64,000 nt of DNA. Source: Brachybacterium sacelli. Lineage in GTDB: Bacteria; Actinomycetota; Actinomycetes; Actinomycetales; Dermabacteraceae. The position numbers were made by a program, and so were the translations under genes. Below are positions 34,179-43,196 of the stretch, one piece after another (position 1 is the stretch's first letter; every line of letters starts with the position of its first letter). Under the pieces are notes generated by a model. It searched no databases, was not told the origin of the DNA, and worked only from the letters and a program-made list of their open reading frames with translations. Location: positions 682,001 to 746,000 of the forward strand of contig NZ_JAGIOD010000002.1 in assembly GCF_017876545.1 (NCBI RefSeq). The letters run 5' to 3'.

Positions 34179-36011
34179 GTGAAGCAGACCATCCGGATCG
34201 TCCGACGCACCCTGTCGGTGCTGCCCCGGGACTCCCGGCGCTTCCTGGTGACCTTCGGCGCCGTCATGAGCGTGCTGGCGCTGCTGGACGTCGTCGCCCT
34301 CGGCGCGATCGCGCTGGTGATCCCGGCCCTCATGAGCCCGGGCACCGCCGTGACCATCCCGGTGCTCGGCTGGCGGCTGCAGAGCTTCGAGGAGATGATG
34401 GTCCTGGTCGCGGCCTTCGTCGGACTGATCATCGTCAAGAGCTTCCTGAACCTGCTCACGATCCGCATCGCCACCCAGCGCTTCGCGCAGCACGAGGTCG
34501 CGATCGGCCAGAGGCTCCTGCGCTCCTACCTGTCCGCCTCGTGGGTGGACCGCACCTCGAAGTCGACCCAGGAGATCATCCGGATGGTCGACTCCGGGGT
34601 CGCCGCCGTGGTGGCGAACGTGCTCATGCCCTCCATGACGGTGGTCGCGGAGTTCGCCACCATCTCCGTGATGAGCATCGGCCTGCTGATCCTGGACTGG
34701 AAGATCGCCCTGGCCACCTTCGCCTACCTGGGCCTCATCGCCCTGATCCTCTCGCGCGTGATCACCCCCCGGGCGGTGACCAACGGCGCCAGCAACCGTG
34801 ACAACTCGATCCAGGTGGTGCGGCTGCTCGGCGAGGTCCTCGCCTCCCTCAAGGAACTGACGCTCAAGGGCAACGAGGGCGAGGTCACCGACATCGTCGC
34901 CGAGCGCCGCGCGAAGGCCTCCCGCACCCGGGCCTTCGCCCAGTACTACAACCAGATGCCCCGCTTCGTCCTGGACGCCGGGATGGTCGGCGGCTTCGTG
35001 GTGGTCGGTGGCGTCGGCTACCTCTCCGGCCTGCCGGACGACGGCGCCACCTCCGCGATGACCTCGGTCGCGCTCTTCGCCGTGGCCGGCTTCCGCCTGG
35101 TGCCCTCCCTGACCCGGTTCCAGTCCACGCAGAACCGCATCCTCACCAACGCCGCCTTCGCCGACTACATCATCGACGACATCGAGTTCGCCCGCGAGGC
35201 CGTCGAGCGCAAGGACCGGCCGGACACCGGCACCCTCGAGCGAGGGCTGCACGACATCGTCCTCGAGGACGTCACCTTCACCTATCCCGGCCGGGACGAG
35301 GCCGCGGTCGACGCCGTCTCGCTGCGCATCCCGGCCGGTTCCTCCGTCGCCGTCGTCGGCACCTCCGGGGCCGGCAAGTCGACCCTGGTGGACCTGCTGC
35401 TGGGCCTGCTCACCCCGAGCAGCGGCCGCATCCTGATCGGCGGGACCGACATGACCACCGTGCTGCGCCAGTGGCGCTCCTCGGTCGGGTACGTGCCCCA
35501 GGAGGTCGCGCTGTTCGACGTCTCCGTCGGCGAGAACGTCGCCCTGACCTGGGACCCGGAGCAGGTCGACGAGGAACGGGTGCGCACCGCCCTGGCCCGC
35601 GCGCAGATGCTCGAGGTGATCGAGGCCCGCCCCGACGGCATCCACGGCCGTCTCGGGGAGCGCGGCATGACGCTCTCGGGCGGGCAGCGCCAGCGCATGG
35701 GCATCGCCCGCGGGATGTACGCCGAGCCCACCGTGCTGGTGCTCGACGAGGCCACCAGCGCCCTGGACACCAAGACCGAGGCCGCGGTGACCGGATCGAT
35801 CCAGGATCTCGGCGTCGACGTCACCACCATCACCATCGCGCACCGCCTGGCCACCATCCAGCACTGCGACGTGGTGTTCTACATGTCCGAGGGGCAGGTC
35901 GCCGCCTCCGGGACCTTCGACGAGGTGGTCGCCGCCGTGCCGGCCTTCGCCGAGCAGGCCGCCCTCGCCGGGCTCTCCCGCGGCGGCGTGCTGGAGGGGG
36001 AGGAGAAATGA
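34179..36011 (+). CDS. ABC exporter/flippase (fused TM and NBD)
   Basis: 610 residues. A six-helix exporter domain spans about 20-320 ([20 protein letters not shown] opens it). The NBD has Walker [11 protein letters not shown]-loop [10 protein letters not shown], signature LSGGQRQR, Walker [13 protein letters not shown] and the H-loop His in TIAHRL. Half-transporters of this type next to glycan genes (PglK-like) flip lipid-linked oligosaccharides. That role is inferred from position between a GT-C-like protein and a GT4; drug export cannot be excluded. The start is GTG 34179 after GAGGAGAACACCAC. The stop overlaps the next gene (ATGA). Confidence 0.85.
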   Translation: MKQTIRIVRRTLSVLPRDSRRFLVTFGAVMSVLALLDVVALGAIALVIPALMSPGTAVTIPVLGWRLQSFEEMMVLVAAFVGLIIVKSFLNLLTIRIATQRFAQHEVAIGQRLLRSYLSASWVDRTSKSTQEIIRMVDSGVAAVVANVLMPSMTVVAEFATISVMSIGLLILDWKIALATFAYLGLIALILSRVITPRAVTNGASNRDNSIQVVRLLGEVLASLKELTLKGNEGEVTDIVAERRAKASRTRAFAQYYNQMPRFVLDAGMVGGFVVVGGVGYLSGLPDDGATSAMTSVALFAVAGFRLVPSLTRFQSTQNRILTNAAFADYIIDDIEFAREAVERKDRPDTGTLERGLHDIVLEDVTFTYPGRDEAAVDAVSLRIPAGSSVAVVGTSGAGKSTLVDLLLGLLTPSSGRILIGGTDMTTVLRQWRSSVGYVPQEVALFDVSVGENVALTWDPEQVDEERVRTALARAQMLEVIEARPDGIHGRLGERGMTLSGGQRQRMGIARGMYAEPTVLVLDEATSALDTKTEAAVTGSIQDLGVDVTTITIAHRLATIQHCDVVFYMSEGQVAASGTFDEVVAAVPAFAEQAALAGLSRGGVLEGEEK

Positions 36012-37135
36012 CCTCCCTGCTCATCGTGTCCTTCTCCACGCTGACCCGGGACCCGCGGGTCCAGCGCCAGATCGATCTGCTGGCCCCGGGGTACGAGGTG
36101 ACCACGGTCGGCTTCGGCCCGCGACCGCACCCCGAGGTCACCCACGTCGAGCTCCCCTCCGGGACCCGGGCCTGGCCGAGCAGCAGGCAGTACCTGCTGA
36201 CCGGTCGCTACCGTCGCGCGTACTGGGACATGAGCGCCGTGCGCGCCGCCCGCGAGGCCCTCGCCGACCGGGTCGGGGCCGTGGACATCGTGCTGGCCAA
36301 CGACGTGAACACCGTGCCGCTCGCGCTCTGGCTCGCCCCCCGTCTCGGCGTGCACGCCGACTTGCACGAGTACGCGCCGCGGGAGAAGGAGCACGTGCTC
36401 ACCTGGCGCTGGTTCATCGCGCCCTATCAGCGGTGGATCTGCCGCATCTGCCTGCCTGAGGTCGCCTCGGTCACCACCGTGTCCCCGGGGCTCGCCGCCG
36501 AGTACACGGCCCGTTTCGGTCTCGACGTGGAGGTCGTGACCAACGCGTCGGCCTACGAGGAGCGCACCCCCCGTCCCACCGGGGAGAGGATCCACCTGCT
36601 GCACACCGGCGTGGCCCGGGCGAACCGCCGTCTGGAGTCGATGATCGACGCCCTGCGGGAGGCCCCGGCGTCCTTCACGCTCGATCTCCTCCTGGTGCCC
36701 AGCGAGCCCGGGTACATCGAGGCCCTGCGCGAGCGGGCGGCGGACCTGCCCGCGGTGACGTTCCGCGACCCGGTGCCGTACACGGAGCTGGTCTCGACGG
36801 TCGCCGAGTACGACCTGTCGATCGTGGTCTTCCCCGCCACCACCTTCAACCTGGAGCACAGCCTGCCCAACAAGCTCTTCGAGGCCGTGCAGGCCCGCAC
36901 CGCCGTGCTGGTGGGGCCGTCGCCGGACATGGCCGACCTGGTGCGCGAGCACGGCCTCGGGCAGGTGCTCACCGGCGCCGATGCGGGATCGCTGCGCGCG
37001 GCGCTGCAGTCGTTGACCCCCGCGGACGTCGATCGGTACAAGCAGGCCGCCGACGCCGCCGCGCGGGAGCTCTCGGCCGAGCACCAGGTCGACACCTGGC
37101 AGCGGGCGATCAGGGCGATCGCCGCGCGAGGCTGA
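36008..37135 (+). CDS. GT4-family glycosyltransferase
   Basis: 375 residues, GT-B fold. The N-terminal domain begins LLIVSFSTLTRDPRVQRQID, and DLHEYAPREKEH is like the HD/SHE turn of GT4 enzymes. VTTVSPGLAAEY marks the inter-domain hinge. The C-terminal LLHTGVARANRRLESMIDAL and EHSLPNKLFEAVQARTAVLV form the nucleotide-sugar site. The same LPNKLFE segment recurs in the gene at 39381-40751, so the two are probably related. It is coupled to the ABC exporter by an ATGA overlap and is the last + strand gene before the convergent GT block. Confidence 0.87.
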   Translation: MTSLLIVSFSTLTRDPRVQRQIDLLAPGYEVTTVGFGPRPHPEVTHVELPSGTRAWPSSRQYLLTGRYRRAYWDMSAVRAAREALADRVGAVDIVLANDVNTVPLALWLAPRLGVHADLHEYAPREKEHVLTWRWFIAPYQRWICRICLPEVASVTTVSPGLAAEYTARFGLDVEVVTNASAYEERTPRPTGERIHLLHTGVARANRRLESMIDALREAPASFTLDLLLVPSEPGYIEALRERAADLPAVTFRDPVPYTELVSTVAEYDLSIVVFPATTFNLEHSLPNKLFEAVQARTAVLVGPSPDMADLVREHGLGQVLTGADAGSLRAALQSLTPADVDRYKQAADAAARELSAEHQVDTWQRAIRAIAARG

Positions 37136-37177
37136 GCGGGGCTCAGCGGACCGGGGGCGGGCCGGGGCCCGGCGCCG

Positions 37178-38278
37178 TCAGGACGCCAGGGCAGCCCGCA
37201 GCCGGGGGAGGTGGCGCACCGCCAGGGAGGCCACCATGAAACGCAGCGGCGCCTCCCGGTCCAGCAGGGACGCGGCGCCACGGGTCAGGATCGTGGCCGG
37301 GCGGCCGTGCCGCCTGCGGCCCTGGGCCCTGCGCACCAGGATCCGGGCCTCGAGCGCGGGGTCGAGGCAGGCGTCGACCAGGTCGCGGTCCGCCCGCGAC
37401 AGCGGCGCCAGGCAGCCCGGGGCGCGCAGGATCACCTCTGCGGTGATCTCGGCCAGGTCGGCCCGCTCCTGCGGCGTCCAGATCGCGACGTCCTCGCGGT
37501 AGAAGACGGCACCGAAGACGTGGATGCGCAGCAGCTTCACCCCGACAGCGCGCCGGGCGGCGGCGGGAAGCCGCGCGAACCAGTCCGCCTCCAGCAGATC
37601 GGGGAAGAAGCCCAGCTGCTCGCGCATAGGACGGACCACATAGGTCACGCGGTCCCCGGCGTCCTCCCCGATCACGTACGGCGGGCCGAAGCGGTCGTAG
37701 GCGGTGGCCTGGGTGGCCATCAGAGCGGTGACCATCCCGACGTCGCCGCCGATCCGTGCCCCCTCGACGAGATACCTCCCGGTGGATTCCAGCATCTCGC
37801 GCCGCATCAGTCCCAGCGGCGCGGACCGGTAGCTGAGCCGGTCCGCGACCAGGTCGACGAGCCCTCCGCGGCGCATGCGGACCGCCGGTGTGGGCACGCC
37901 GGCGGAGTCCTCGCCGAGCGCGAGACGGGTGATGACGAAGTCCGCGCCGGTGCGCTCCTGGACGGCGAGCCACGAGGCCACGGCCCCCGGGGCCAGGGTG
38001 TCGTCCGAGCCCATGATCGCCACGAAGCCGGCCTGGCTGGCGCGCATCCCCGCGTTGAACGGTCCCGAGGCGGAGCGGTGCTCGTCGTGGTGCTCGAGGA
38101 ACCGCACCTGCCCACGATGCTCCGGCCGGACCGCCTCGGCGATCTCCGCCGCAGGCCGGTTGTGGCAGACGACGGTGACCTCGGCGCTCTCCCCGTTGCC
38201 CTCGAGCACCGAGGCGACCGCGCGGCCGACGGGGCGAGTGGGCGTGTGGCAGGCGATGATGACGTCGACGGGCCTCAT
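37178..38278 (-). CDS. GT2-family glycosyltransferase
   Basis: 366 residues. It begins PVDVIIACHTPTRPVGRAVA and has a GT-A nucleotide-sugar fold with SGPFNAGMRASQAGFVAIMG followed by SDD (the metal-binding acidic motif). The C-terminal 120 residues are Arg-rich and helical, with no clear membrane helix. The transferred sugar is unknown. The start ATG overlaps the stop of the upstream GT4 gene (ATGA), and three transferase genes form one minus-strand unit reading away from wecB. Confidence 0.85.
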   Translation of the reverse strand: MRPVDVIIACHTPTRPVGRAVASVLEGNGESAEVTVVCHNRPAAEIAEAVRPEHRGQVRFLEHHDEHRSASGPFNAGMRASQAGFVAIMGSDDTLAPGAVASWLAVQERTGADFVITRLALGEDSAGVPTPAVRMRRGGLVDLVADRLSYRSAPLGLMRREMLESTGRYLVEGARIGGDVGMVTALMATQATAYDRFGPPYVIGEDAGDRVTYVVRPMREQLGFFPDLLEADWFARLPAAARRAVGVKLLRIHVFGAVFYREDVAIWTPQERADLAEITAEVILRAPGCLAPLSRADRDLVDACLDPALEARILVRRAQGRRRHGRPATILTRGAASLLDREAPLRFMVASLAVRHLPRLRAALAS

Positions 38279-39384
38279 CCGTGGCTCCCGGCGCGCGCGG
38301 GGAGCTGCGCGTACTGGGTGCTGTAGCCGCGGCCGACCGTCGCTGCGGAGAAGCGGTCCCCGATGGTGTCGGCGATGGACCGGGCGGACAGCTCACGGGT
38401 GCGGGCGTCGACGGCCAGGATCGCCTCGACGTAGGCCGCGGCGTCCTGGACGTCCACCAGCGCGCCGACCTCTGGCCGGACGTACTCGCCCTGGCCCCCG
38501 GTGGCCCCGAGGACCACGGGGCGCCCGGCGACGAGGGCCTCGGCCGCCGCGACGAAGAAGTTGTCGGCCCGGGTGGGGCCGAAGAAGAGATCGGCGCGCG
38601 CGAGAGCTTCCCGCACCCCGTCGCCGTCGACCGTGCCGGGCAGGGACAGGCGCTCGGCGACCCCCAGTTCGGCGGCGCGGTGGAGGGTCTCCTCCCGCAG
38701 GGGACCGTCGCCGAGCCACTCGAGACGGGCGTCGATCCCGCGTTCGGCGAGCTGGGCGAGCACGTCCACGGCCAGCAGCGGGTCTTTGCGGGGGACGAGA
38801 CCGCCGGTGGAGACCAGGCGCAGGGCGCCGTCGCTGCGCGCGCGACGTGGTGCCACCGGCCCCGGCTCGACGATGCAGGGGACGATGTCGGTGGGGCGGC
38901 GCCCGCGCACCGCACGGATCGGCCGGGCGAGGAACTCGCACACCGCCGTCACCCGGTCCGGCCGCGCCAGAACGCGCGCGAGCACCGGCAGGGCGGCGCG
39001 CGCCGGAGCAGGCAGCGTCGCGGGAGTGGTCAGCGCCGACCAGTGCTCGGTGTGCAGCCACGGGGCGGCAGGACGACGCAGCATCAGCGGCAGCAGCGCG
39101 GAGAACGCCATCGAGTGCACGACGTCGGCGCCCTCCAGCGCCCCGCGCAGCTGCCGGGCCGCGGCGGCGATCCGGTCGGGTCGGCGCGGATCCATCGGGA
39201 TCCGCAGCACGTCCAGGCCCTCGTGGACCAGGCGCCGGGTGCCGTCGTCGTCGGCCGGCGGCACGAGATGGACCAGCCGCACCTCGTGATCAGCGGCGAT
39301 GGACAGCGCGTCCCGCACCACGAAGGACCCGCGCGACGGAGCGACGGCGGTCGGGAACCACGTCGTCACGAGTGTGACCCTCAT
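38275..39384 (-). CDS. GT4-family glycosyltransferase
   Basis: 369 residues, GT-B fold. The start VTLVTTWFPTAVAPSRGSFV has the glycine/serine turn where GT4 enzymes bind the acceptor. HTEHWSAL and DRVTAVCEFLARPIR follow. The C-terminal LVSTGGLVPRKDPLLAVDVL and FFVAAAEALVAGRPVVLG bind the donor nucleotide. This architecture is common for mannosyl-, galactosyl- or rhamnosyl-transferases of actinobacterial polysaccharides; specificity cannot be assigned. It overlaps both neighbours by 4 bases. Confidence 0.87.
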   Translation of the reverse strand: MRVTLVTTWFPTAVAPSRGSFVVRDALSIAADHEVRLVHLVPPADDDGTRRLVHEGLDVLRIPMDPRRPDRIAAAARQLRGALEGADVVHSMAFSALLPLMLRRPAAPWLHTEHWSALTTPATLPAPARAALPVLARVLARPDRVTAVCEFLARPIRAVRGRRPTDIVPCIVEPGPVAPRRARSDGALRLVSTGGLVPRKDPLLAVDVLAQLAERGIDARLEWLGDGPLREETLHRAAELGVAERLSLPGTVDGDGVREALARADLFFGPTRADNFFVAAAEALVAGRPVVLGATGGQGEYVRPEVGALVDVQDAAAYVEAILAVDARTRELSARSIADTIGDRFSAATVGRGYSTQYAQLPARAGSHG

Positions 39385-40751
39385 CGGGCGGACCCCCTCG
39401 TGCGCAGCACCCGGTGGTAGAGCTCGAGCATCTGCTCCGTCTCGTGCTCCCAGGTGAGCTGCGGGGCCACGGCCCGGGCGCGCTCGCGATAGCTCTCGGG
39501 GTCCTCCAGGACGGCCGCCAGCGCCTCCGCGAGATCCTGGGGACTGGAGCCCTGGAACACCTCACCGACCCCGAGCTCCTCGACGACCTGGCGCATGTCG
39601 GGCAGGTCGGCCGCGGCGATCGGCAGCCCGGCGCGGATCGACTCGAAGAGCTTGTTGGGCAGCGCGTAGCGGTACGAGAGGCAGATCGGCCGCACGTGGA
39701 CCACAGCGACGTCGCCGTCGGCCAGCGAGCGGGAGACGTCATCGGGTGCGACGGCCCCCACCAGGTGGACCCGGGAGGCGACCCCCTGGGCCTCGGCCTC
39801 GGCCCGCACCAGCTCCAGCGCGGCCTGCTCCCCGTAGCCGAGCAGCACGAAGTGCACGTCCTCGCTCAGGTGGGGGAGCGCGGCGATCGTCTCCTCGATG
39901 CCGCGGGCCGTGGTGATCCGACCTCCGTAGGCGATGACGCGGTCCGCGTCGGTCAGCCCCGCGCGATGGCGCAGCACCCCGGTGGAGCGGGACGGCGGGG
40001 CGTCGGCGACGGGGACATTGCGCACGAGGGTCGGCTCCTCGGCGAGACGATAGGTGTCGCGCAGCCACGCGGCGATCGACGGCGAGACGGTGATCACGCC
40101 GTCCGCCCGGCGGATGCCGATCGACTCGGTCACGATCTCGAGCAGCGGGGCGAGCCAGCGGTCCGAGCGCACGTTGCGGTGGCGCCACAGCTCGTGGGAG
40201 TCGTAGACGATGCCGACGTCGCCGCGTGAGAGCGCCCGGATGAGCAGGGCCGGGACCAGGGTGTTGCCGTCGTTGGCGTGGACCACGTCGGGGGCGGAGC
40301 GCAGGCCCGCCGCCGTGGCGTTCTTCCAGTAGGTGCCGAGCGCGACGGTGCGGTAGGCGCGCTCGCCGACCCCGCGCAGCGAGCGCAGCAGGCGCGACTT
40401 CACACCCGCCAGCGGCGTGGACGGATGCCGGAGCGCCTGCGCCGGCGAAGGGGCGGGGGGCCGGTCGCCGGCGGTGCCCGCCCCGCTGATCAGCCGGCGC
40501 CAATGCGGGGCGAGGCCCGGCAGGATCCGCTCGATCGCGAACTCCGGAACGCGCTCGAGGTGCAGCCGCTCGCCCAGGGCGGTGACGCCGGCGTCCCGCC
40601 CAAGCTCACGGCGCTCGACAGCGATGATCCGTACTTCGAAGCCCTCCTCGCGCAGCGAGGCGGACTCCTTGAGCACTCGTGAGTCGTTGGCGGCGTCGTT
40701 GTACACCAGCACAGCGATCCGTGGGGCCGCCGCACGCCGTCCTGACGTCAT
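39381..40751 (-). CDS. GT4-family glycosyltransferase
   Basis: 456 residues from ATG 40751, where homology begins (PRIAVLVYNDAANDSRVLKE); longer in-frame starts run into the divergent promoter region. VYDSHELWRHRN holds the GT4 acceptor-side His, GVITVSPSIAAWL the hinge, VIAYGGRITTARGIEETIA and YRYALPNKLFESIRAGLPIA the donor site. An insert of about 70 residues (about 85-155) rich in Pro/Arg/Leu separates the N-terminal strands. It is the first gene of the three-gene minus-strand unit and is divergent from wecB. Confidence 0.87.
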   Translation of the reverse strand: MTSGRRAAAPRIAVLVYNDAANDSRVLKESASLREEGFEVRIIAVERRELGRDAGVTALGERLHLERVPEFAIERILPGLAPHWRRLISGAGTAGDRPPAPSPAQALRHPSTPLAGVKSRLLRSLRGVGERAYRTVALGTYWKNATAAGLRSAPDVVHANDGNTLVPALLIRALSRGDVGIVYDSHELWRHRNVRSDRWLAPLLEIVTESIGIRRADGVITVSPSIAAWLRDTYRLAEEPTLVRNVPVADAPPSRSTGVLRHRAGLTDADRVIAYGGRITTARGIEETIAALPHLSEDVHFVLLGYGEQAALELVRAEAEAQGVASRVHLVGAVAPDDVSRSLADGDVAVVHVRPICLSYRYALPNKLFESIRAGLPIAAADLPDMRQVVEELGVGEVFQGSSPQDLAEALAAVLEDPESYRERARAVAPQLTWEHETEQMLELYHRVLRTRGSAR

Positions 40752-40774
40752 CCAAAGTCCATTCCCGAGCGTGT

Positions 40775-40790
40775 CGCGGGAGATCCCGCG
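40775..40790. promoter_or_regulatory. Inverted repeat upstream of the GT4 operon
   Basis: CGCGGGA-GA-TCCCGCG, 7-base arms, 23 bases upstream of the GT4 start in the 171-base divergent gap. Position and symmetry suit an operator or a leader hairpin; no regulator is identified. Confidence 0.4.
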
Positions 40791-40834
40791 CGCCCGTTCT
40801 CGACGGTGTCGTGATGTGCCGTCCGGTGCCGGCG

Positions 40835-40853
40835 GGTGACTATTGTGGTCACC
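40835..40853 (+). promoter_or_regulatory. Candidate promoter/operator of the epimerase gene
   Basis: The inverted repeat GGTGAC-N7-GTCACC surrounds TATTGT (40841-40846), a good -10 for rightward transcription. The start would lie about 70 bases before the wecB ATG. A protein bound at the repeat would cover the -10. No good -35 is visible. Confidence 0.45.
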
Positions 40854-40922
40854 GCTCACCATACCGTCGACCCGGTCGGCCCCGCCGCGGACCGACCGGT
40901 GCCGAGAGGAAGAGATCCGTCC

Positions 40923-41987
40923 ATGAAGATCCTGTCCGTCGTGGGCGCCCGCCCGCAGTTCGTCAAGCTCGCCGCGATCGCCGATGCGGCCGCGCAGCGC
41001 GACGACGTCGAGCACGTGATCGTCCACACCGGACAGCACTACGACGCCGCGATGAGCGACGTCTTCTTCGCCGATCTGCGCATCCCCGCCCCGGACGTGA
41101 ACCTCGCCGTCGGCTCCGGCACCCACGGCCGCCAGACCGGGGCGATGCTCACCGGGATGGACGAGGTGCTCGCGGAGCACCGGCCGGACTGGACCCTGGT
41201 CTACGGCGACACCAACTCCACCCTCGCCGGCACCCTCTCCGCGGTGAAGATGCACCTGCGGGTCGCCCATCTCGAGGCGGGGCTGCGCTCCTTCAACCGC
41301 CGCATGCCCGAGGAGCACAACCGAGTGCTCACCGATCACGCCGCCGACCTCCTGCTGGCTCCCACCGAGGTGGCACGAGGCCACCTCGCCGCCGAGGGCC
41401 TGGCGGAACGGACCCTGGTCACCGGTGACGTCATGACCGACGTCTGCCTGCGCGTGGCCGAGTCCGTGCGGGGCACCGAGCCGGCGCTGCCGGAGGGCAT
41501 CGACCACTCGGCGCCCTTCGCGGTCGCGACCATCCACCGCGCCGACAACACCGACGACCCCGACCGTCTGCGGGCGATCGTCACGGCTCTGCAGGGCCTG
41601 GACGTGCCGCTGGCGCTGTTCGCCCACCCCCGCCTGGTCGCCGCCGCGGAGGCGGCGGGCATCGAGCTGGCCGGCGGCGCCGTCCACGTCGGCGAGCCCG
41701 TCGCCTATCCCGACCTGGTCGGCGCCGTGCAGCGCGCGAGCGCCGTGGTTACCGACTCCGGGGGACTGCAGAAGGAGGCCTACCTGCTGGGCACGCCCTG
41801 CTCCACGATCCGCACCGAGACCGAATGGGTCGAGACCCTCGAGGACGACTGGAACCGCCTGGTGAGCGACCCGCAGGAGCTGGGCGTCGCCGTGAGCAGG
41901 CCGCAGCCGACGGCCGAGCGAGCACCGCACTACGGTGACGGCCGCGCAGCCGCCCGCAGCGTCGACGCCCTGCGCGAGCGCGCCTGA
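40923..41987 (+). CDS. wecB: UDP-N-acetylglucosamine 2-epimerase family (WecB/WbpI type)
   Basis: 354 residues, non-hydrolysing epimerase with GT-B-like fold. Motifs: SVVGARPQFVKLAAI, VYGDTNSTLAG, AHLEAGLRSFNRRMPEEHNR (catalytic Asp/Glu region), ATIHRADNTDD and VTDSGGLQKEAYLLGTPC. It inverts carbon 2 of UDP-GlcNAc (WecB) or of UDP-GlcNAc3NAcA (WbpI/WlbD). The WbpB/E/D-type genes in this locus make the second substrate plausible; sequence alone does not decide. GAGGAAGAGA precedes the ATG. The stop overlaps the next start by one base. Confidence 0.9.
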   Translation: MKILSVVGARPQFVKLAAIADAAAQRDDVEHVIVHTGQHYDAAMSDVFFADLRIPAPDVNLAVGSGTHGRQTGAMLTGMDEVLAEHRPDWTLVYGDTNSTLAGTLSAVKMHLRVAHLEAGLRSFNRRMPEEHNRVLTDHAADLLLAPTEVARGHLAAEGLAERTLVTGDVMTDVCLRVAESVRGTEPALPEGIDHSAPFAVATIHRADNTDDPDRLRAIVTALQGLDVPLALFAHPRLVAAAEAAGIELAGGAVHVGEPVAYPDLVGAVQRASAVVTDSGGLQKEAYLLGTPCSTIRTETEWVETLEDDWNRLVSDPQELGVAVSRPQPTAERAPHYGDGRAAARSVDALRERA

Positions 41988-43177
41988 TGCCCCGCTCGCG
42001 CACCGCCCGTCGCCGTCCCGGACGGCCGCCGCACGTCGTCGTCGCCACCCGCCTGTACACCCCGGAGCCGGTCGCGGCCGCGTTCCGCCAGGAGGCCCTG
42101 GTCATCGCACTCGAACGGGCGGGGGCCGAGGTCACTGTCCTGACCACCGCCGCCCCCGGCGCCGGAACGGTCCGCTCTCGATCGCGGAAGGTCTCCCGCT
42201 GGCCGGTCAAGCGCGACCACCAGGGGCAGGTGCGCGGGTACCTCTCCTACCTGAGCTTCGACCTCCCGCTCGCGCTGCGGCTGCTGCTCCAGCGCCCCAT
42301 GGACGCCCTCGTGCTCGAGCCGCCGCCGACCACGGGACTGGTCGGCATGGTCGCCGCCGCCATCCGGCGGGTGCCGTACACCTTCTACGCCGCCGACGTC
42401 TGGTCCGACGCGACCGACAGCGTCGACGGCGTGCCCACTCTGGTGCGCTCGGCGGTGCGCCGGGCGGAGACCATCGTGTGGAAGCGCGCCGCCCACGTGC
42501 TGACCATCTCGCCGGGGGTCCAGCACCGTCTCGAGGAACTCGTGGGACCACGACCGACCCTGACCATGGTCGGCAACGGCATCGACACCGGGACCTTCAC
42601 CCCCGCGGGCGAGGACGGCGGGGAGGCGGGACCCTACTTCGTCTACGCCGGCACCGTCTCCGAGTGGCAGGGCGCCGAGGTCTTCGTCGACGCCTTCGCC
42701 CGGGTCCGGGCCGCCCACCCCGAGGCGCGCCTGCTGTTTTTCTCCGAGGGGTCGGGCCGCGACGAGCTCGAGGCGCGCGTGCGCGAGCACGGTCTCGAGG
42801 GCATCGAGTTCCGGGACAAGATCCCGCCGGCGCAGGTCGCCGCGCACCTGCGCGGCGCCGTGGCGGGCCTGTCCTCGATCACCCCCGGGCAGGGCTACGA
42901 GTTCGCCCTGCCCACGAAGATCTACGCCGCCACCGCGACCGGCACCCCCGTGATCCATGCGGGGGCGGGCGCCGCCCATGACCGCATCCGCGACAACCAC
43001 CTGGGGTGGGCATGCGACCACGAGGTCGGGGAGGTGGCCGGGGCCATGGACTGTGCCCTGCGCGGCGAGGACCGGCCCTCGCGGGAGCACCTGCGCTCCT
43101 GGACGCTGGAGAACGCCTCCTTGGCCGGCTGTGCGGCGCAGGCGGCCGCGCAGGTGATGGGGGACCTGCACCGCTGA
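41987..43177 (+). CDS. WbuB-like GT4 glycosyltransferase
   Basis: 396 residues. RLYTPEPVAAAFRQEALVIA matches the start of WbuB-type GT4 enzymes that transfer N-acetyl-amino sugars. AADVWSDATDSV, VLTISPGVQHRLEELVG, MVGNGIDTGTFTP and FVYAGTVSEWQGAEVFVDAF follow, with EFALPTKIYAATATGTPVIH at the donor site. The ATG overlaps the epimerase stop (TGATG), so it may use the epimerase product, a ManNAc- or ManNAc3NAcA-type donor (inference). It ends 19 bases before a convergent gene. Confidence 0.88.
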   Translation: MPRSRTARRRPGRPPHVVVATRLYTPEPVAAAFRQEALVIALERAGAEVTVLTTAAPGAGTVRSRSRKVSRWPVKRDHQGQVRGYLSYLSFDLPLALRLLLQRPMDALVLEPPPTTGLVGMVAAAIRRVPYTFYAADVWSDATDSVDGVPTLVRSAVRRAETIVWKRAAHVLTISPGVQHRLEELVGPRPTLTMVGNGIDTGTFTPAGEDGGEAGPYFVYAGTVSEWQGAEVFVDAFARVRAAHPEARLLFFSEGSGRDELEARVREHGLEGIEFRDKIPPAQVAAHLRGAVAGLSSITPGQGYEFALPTKIYAATATGTPVIHAGAGAAHDRIRDNHLGWACDHEVGEVAGAMDCALRGEDRPSREHLRSWTLENASLAGCAAQAAAQVMGDLHR

Positions 43178-43196
43178 GGTCGACGCGCTGGGCCGC

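Noticed and set aside
37161..37173. GCCGGG-G-CCCGGC as a terminator between convergent glycosyltransferases
   Set aside because: A one-base loop cannot form a hairpin, and the sequence is within a generally G/C-repetitive stretch; not strong enough to call.
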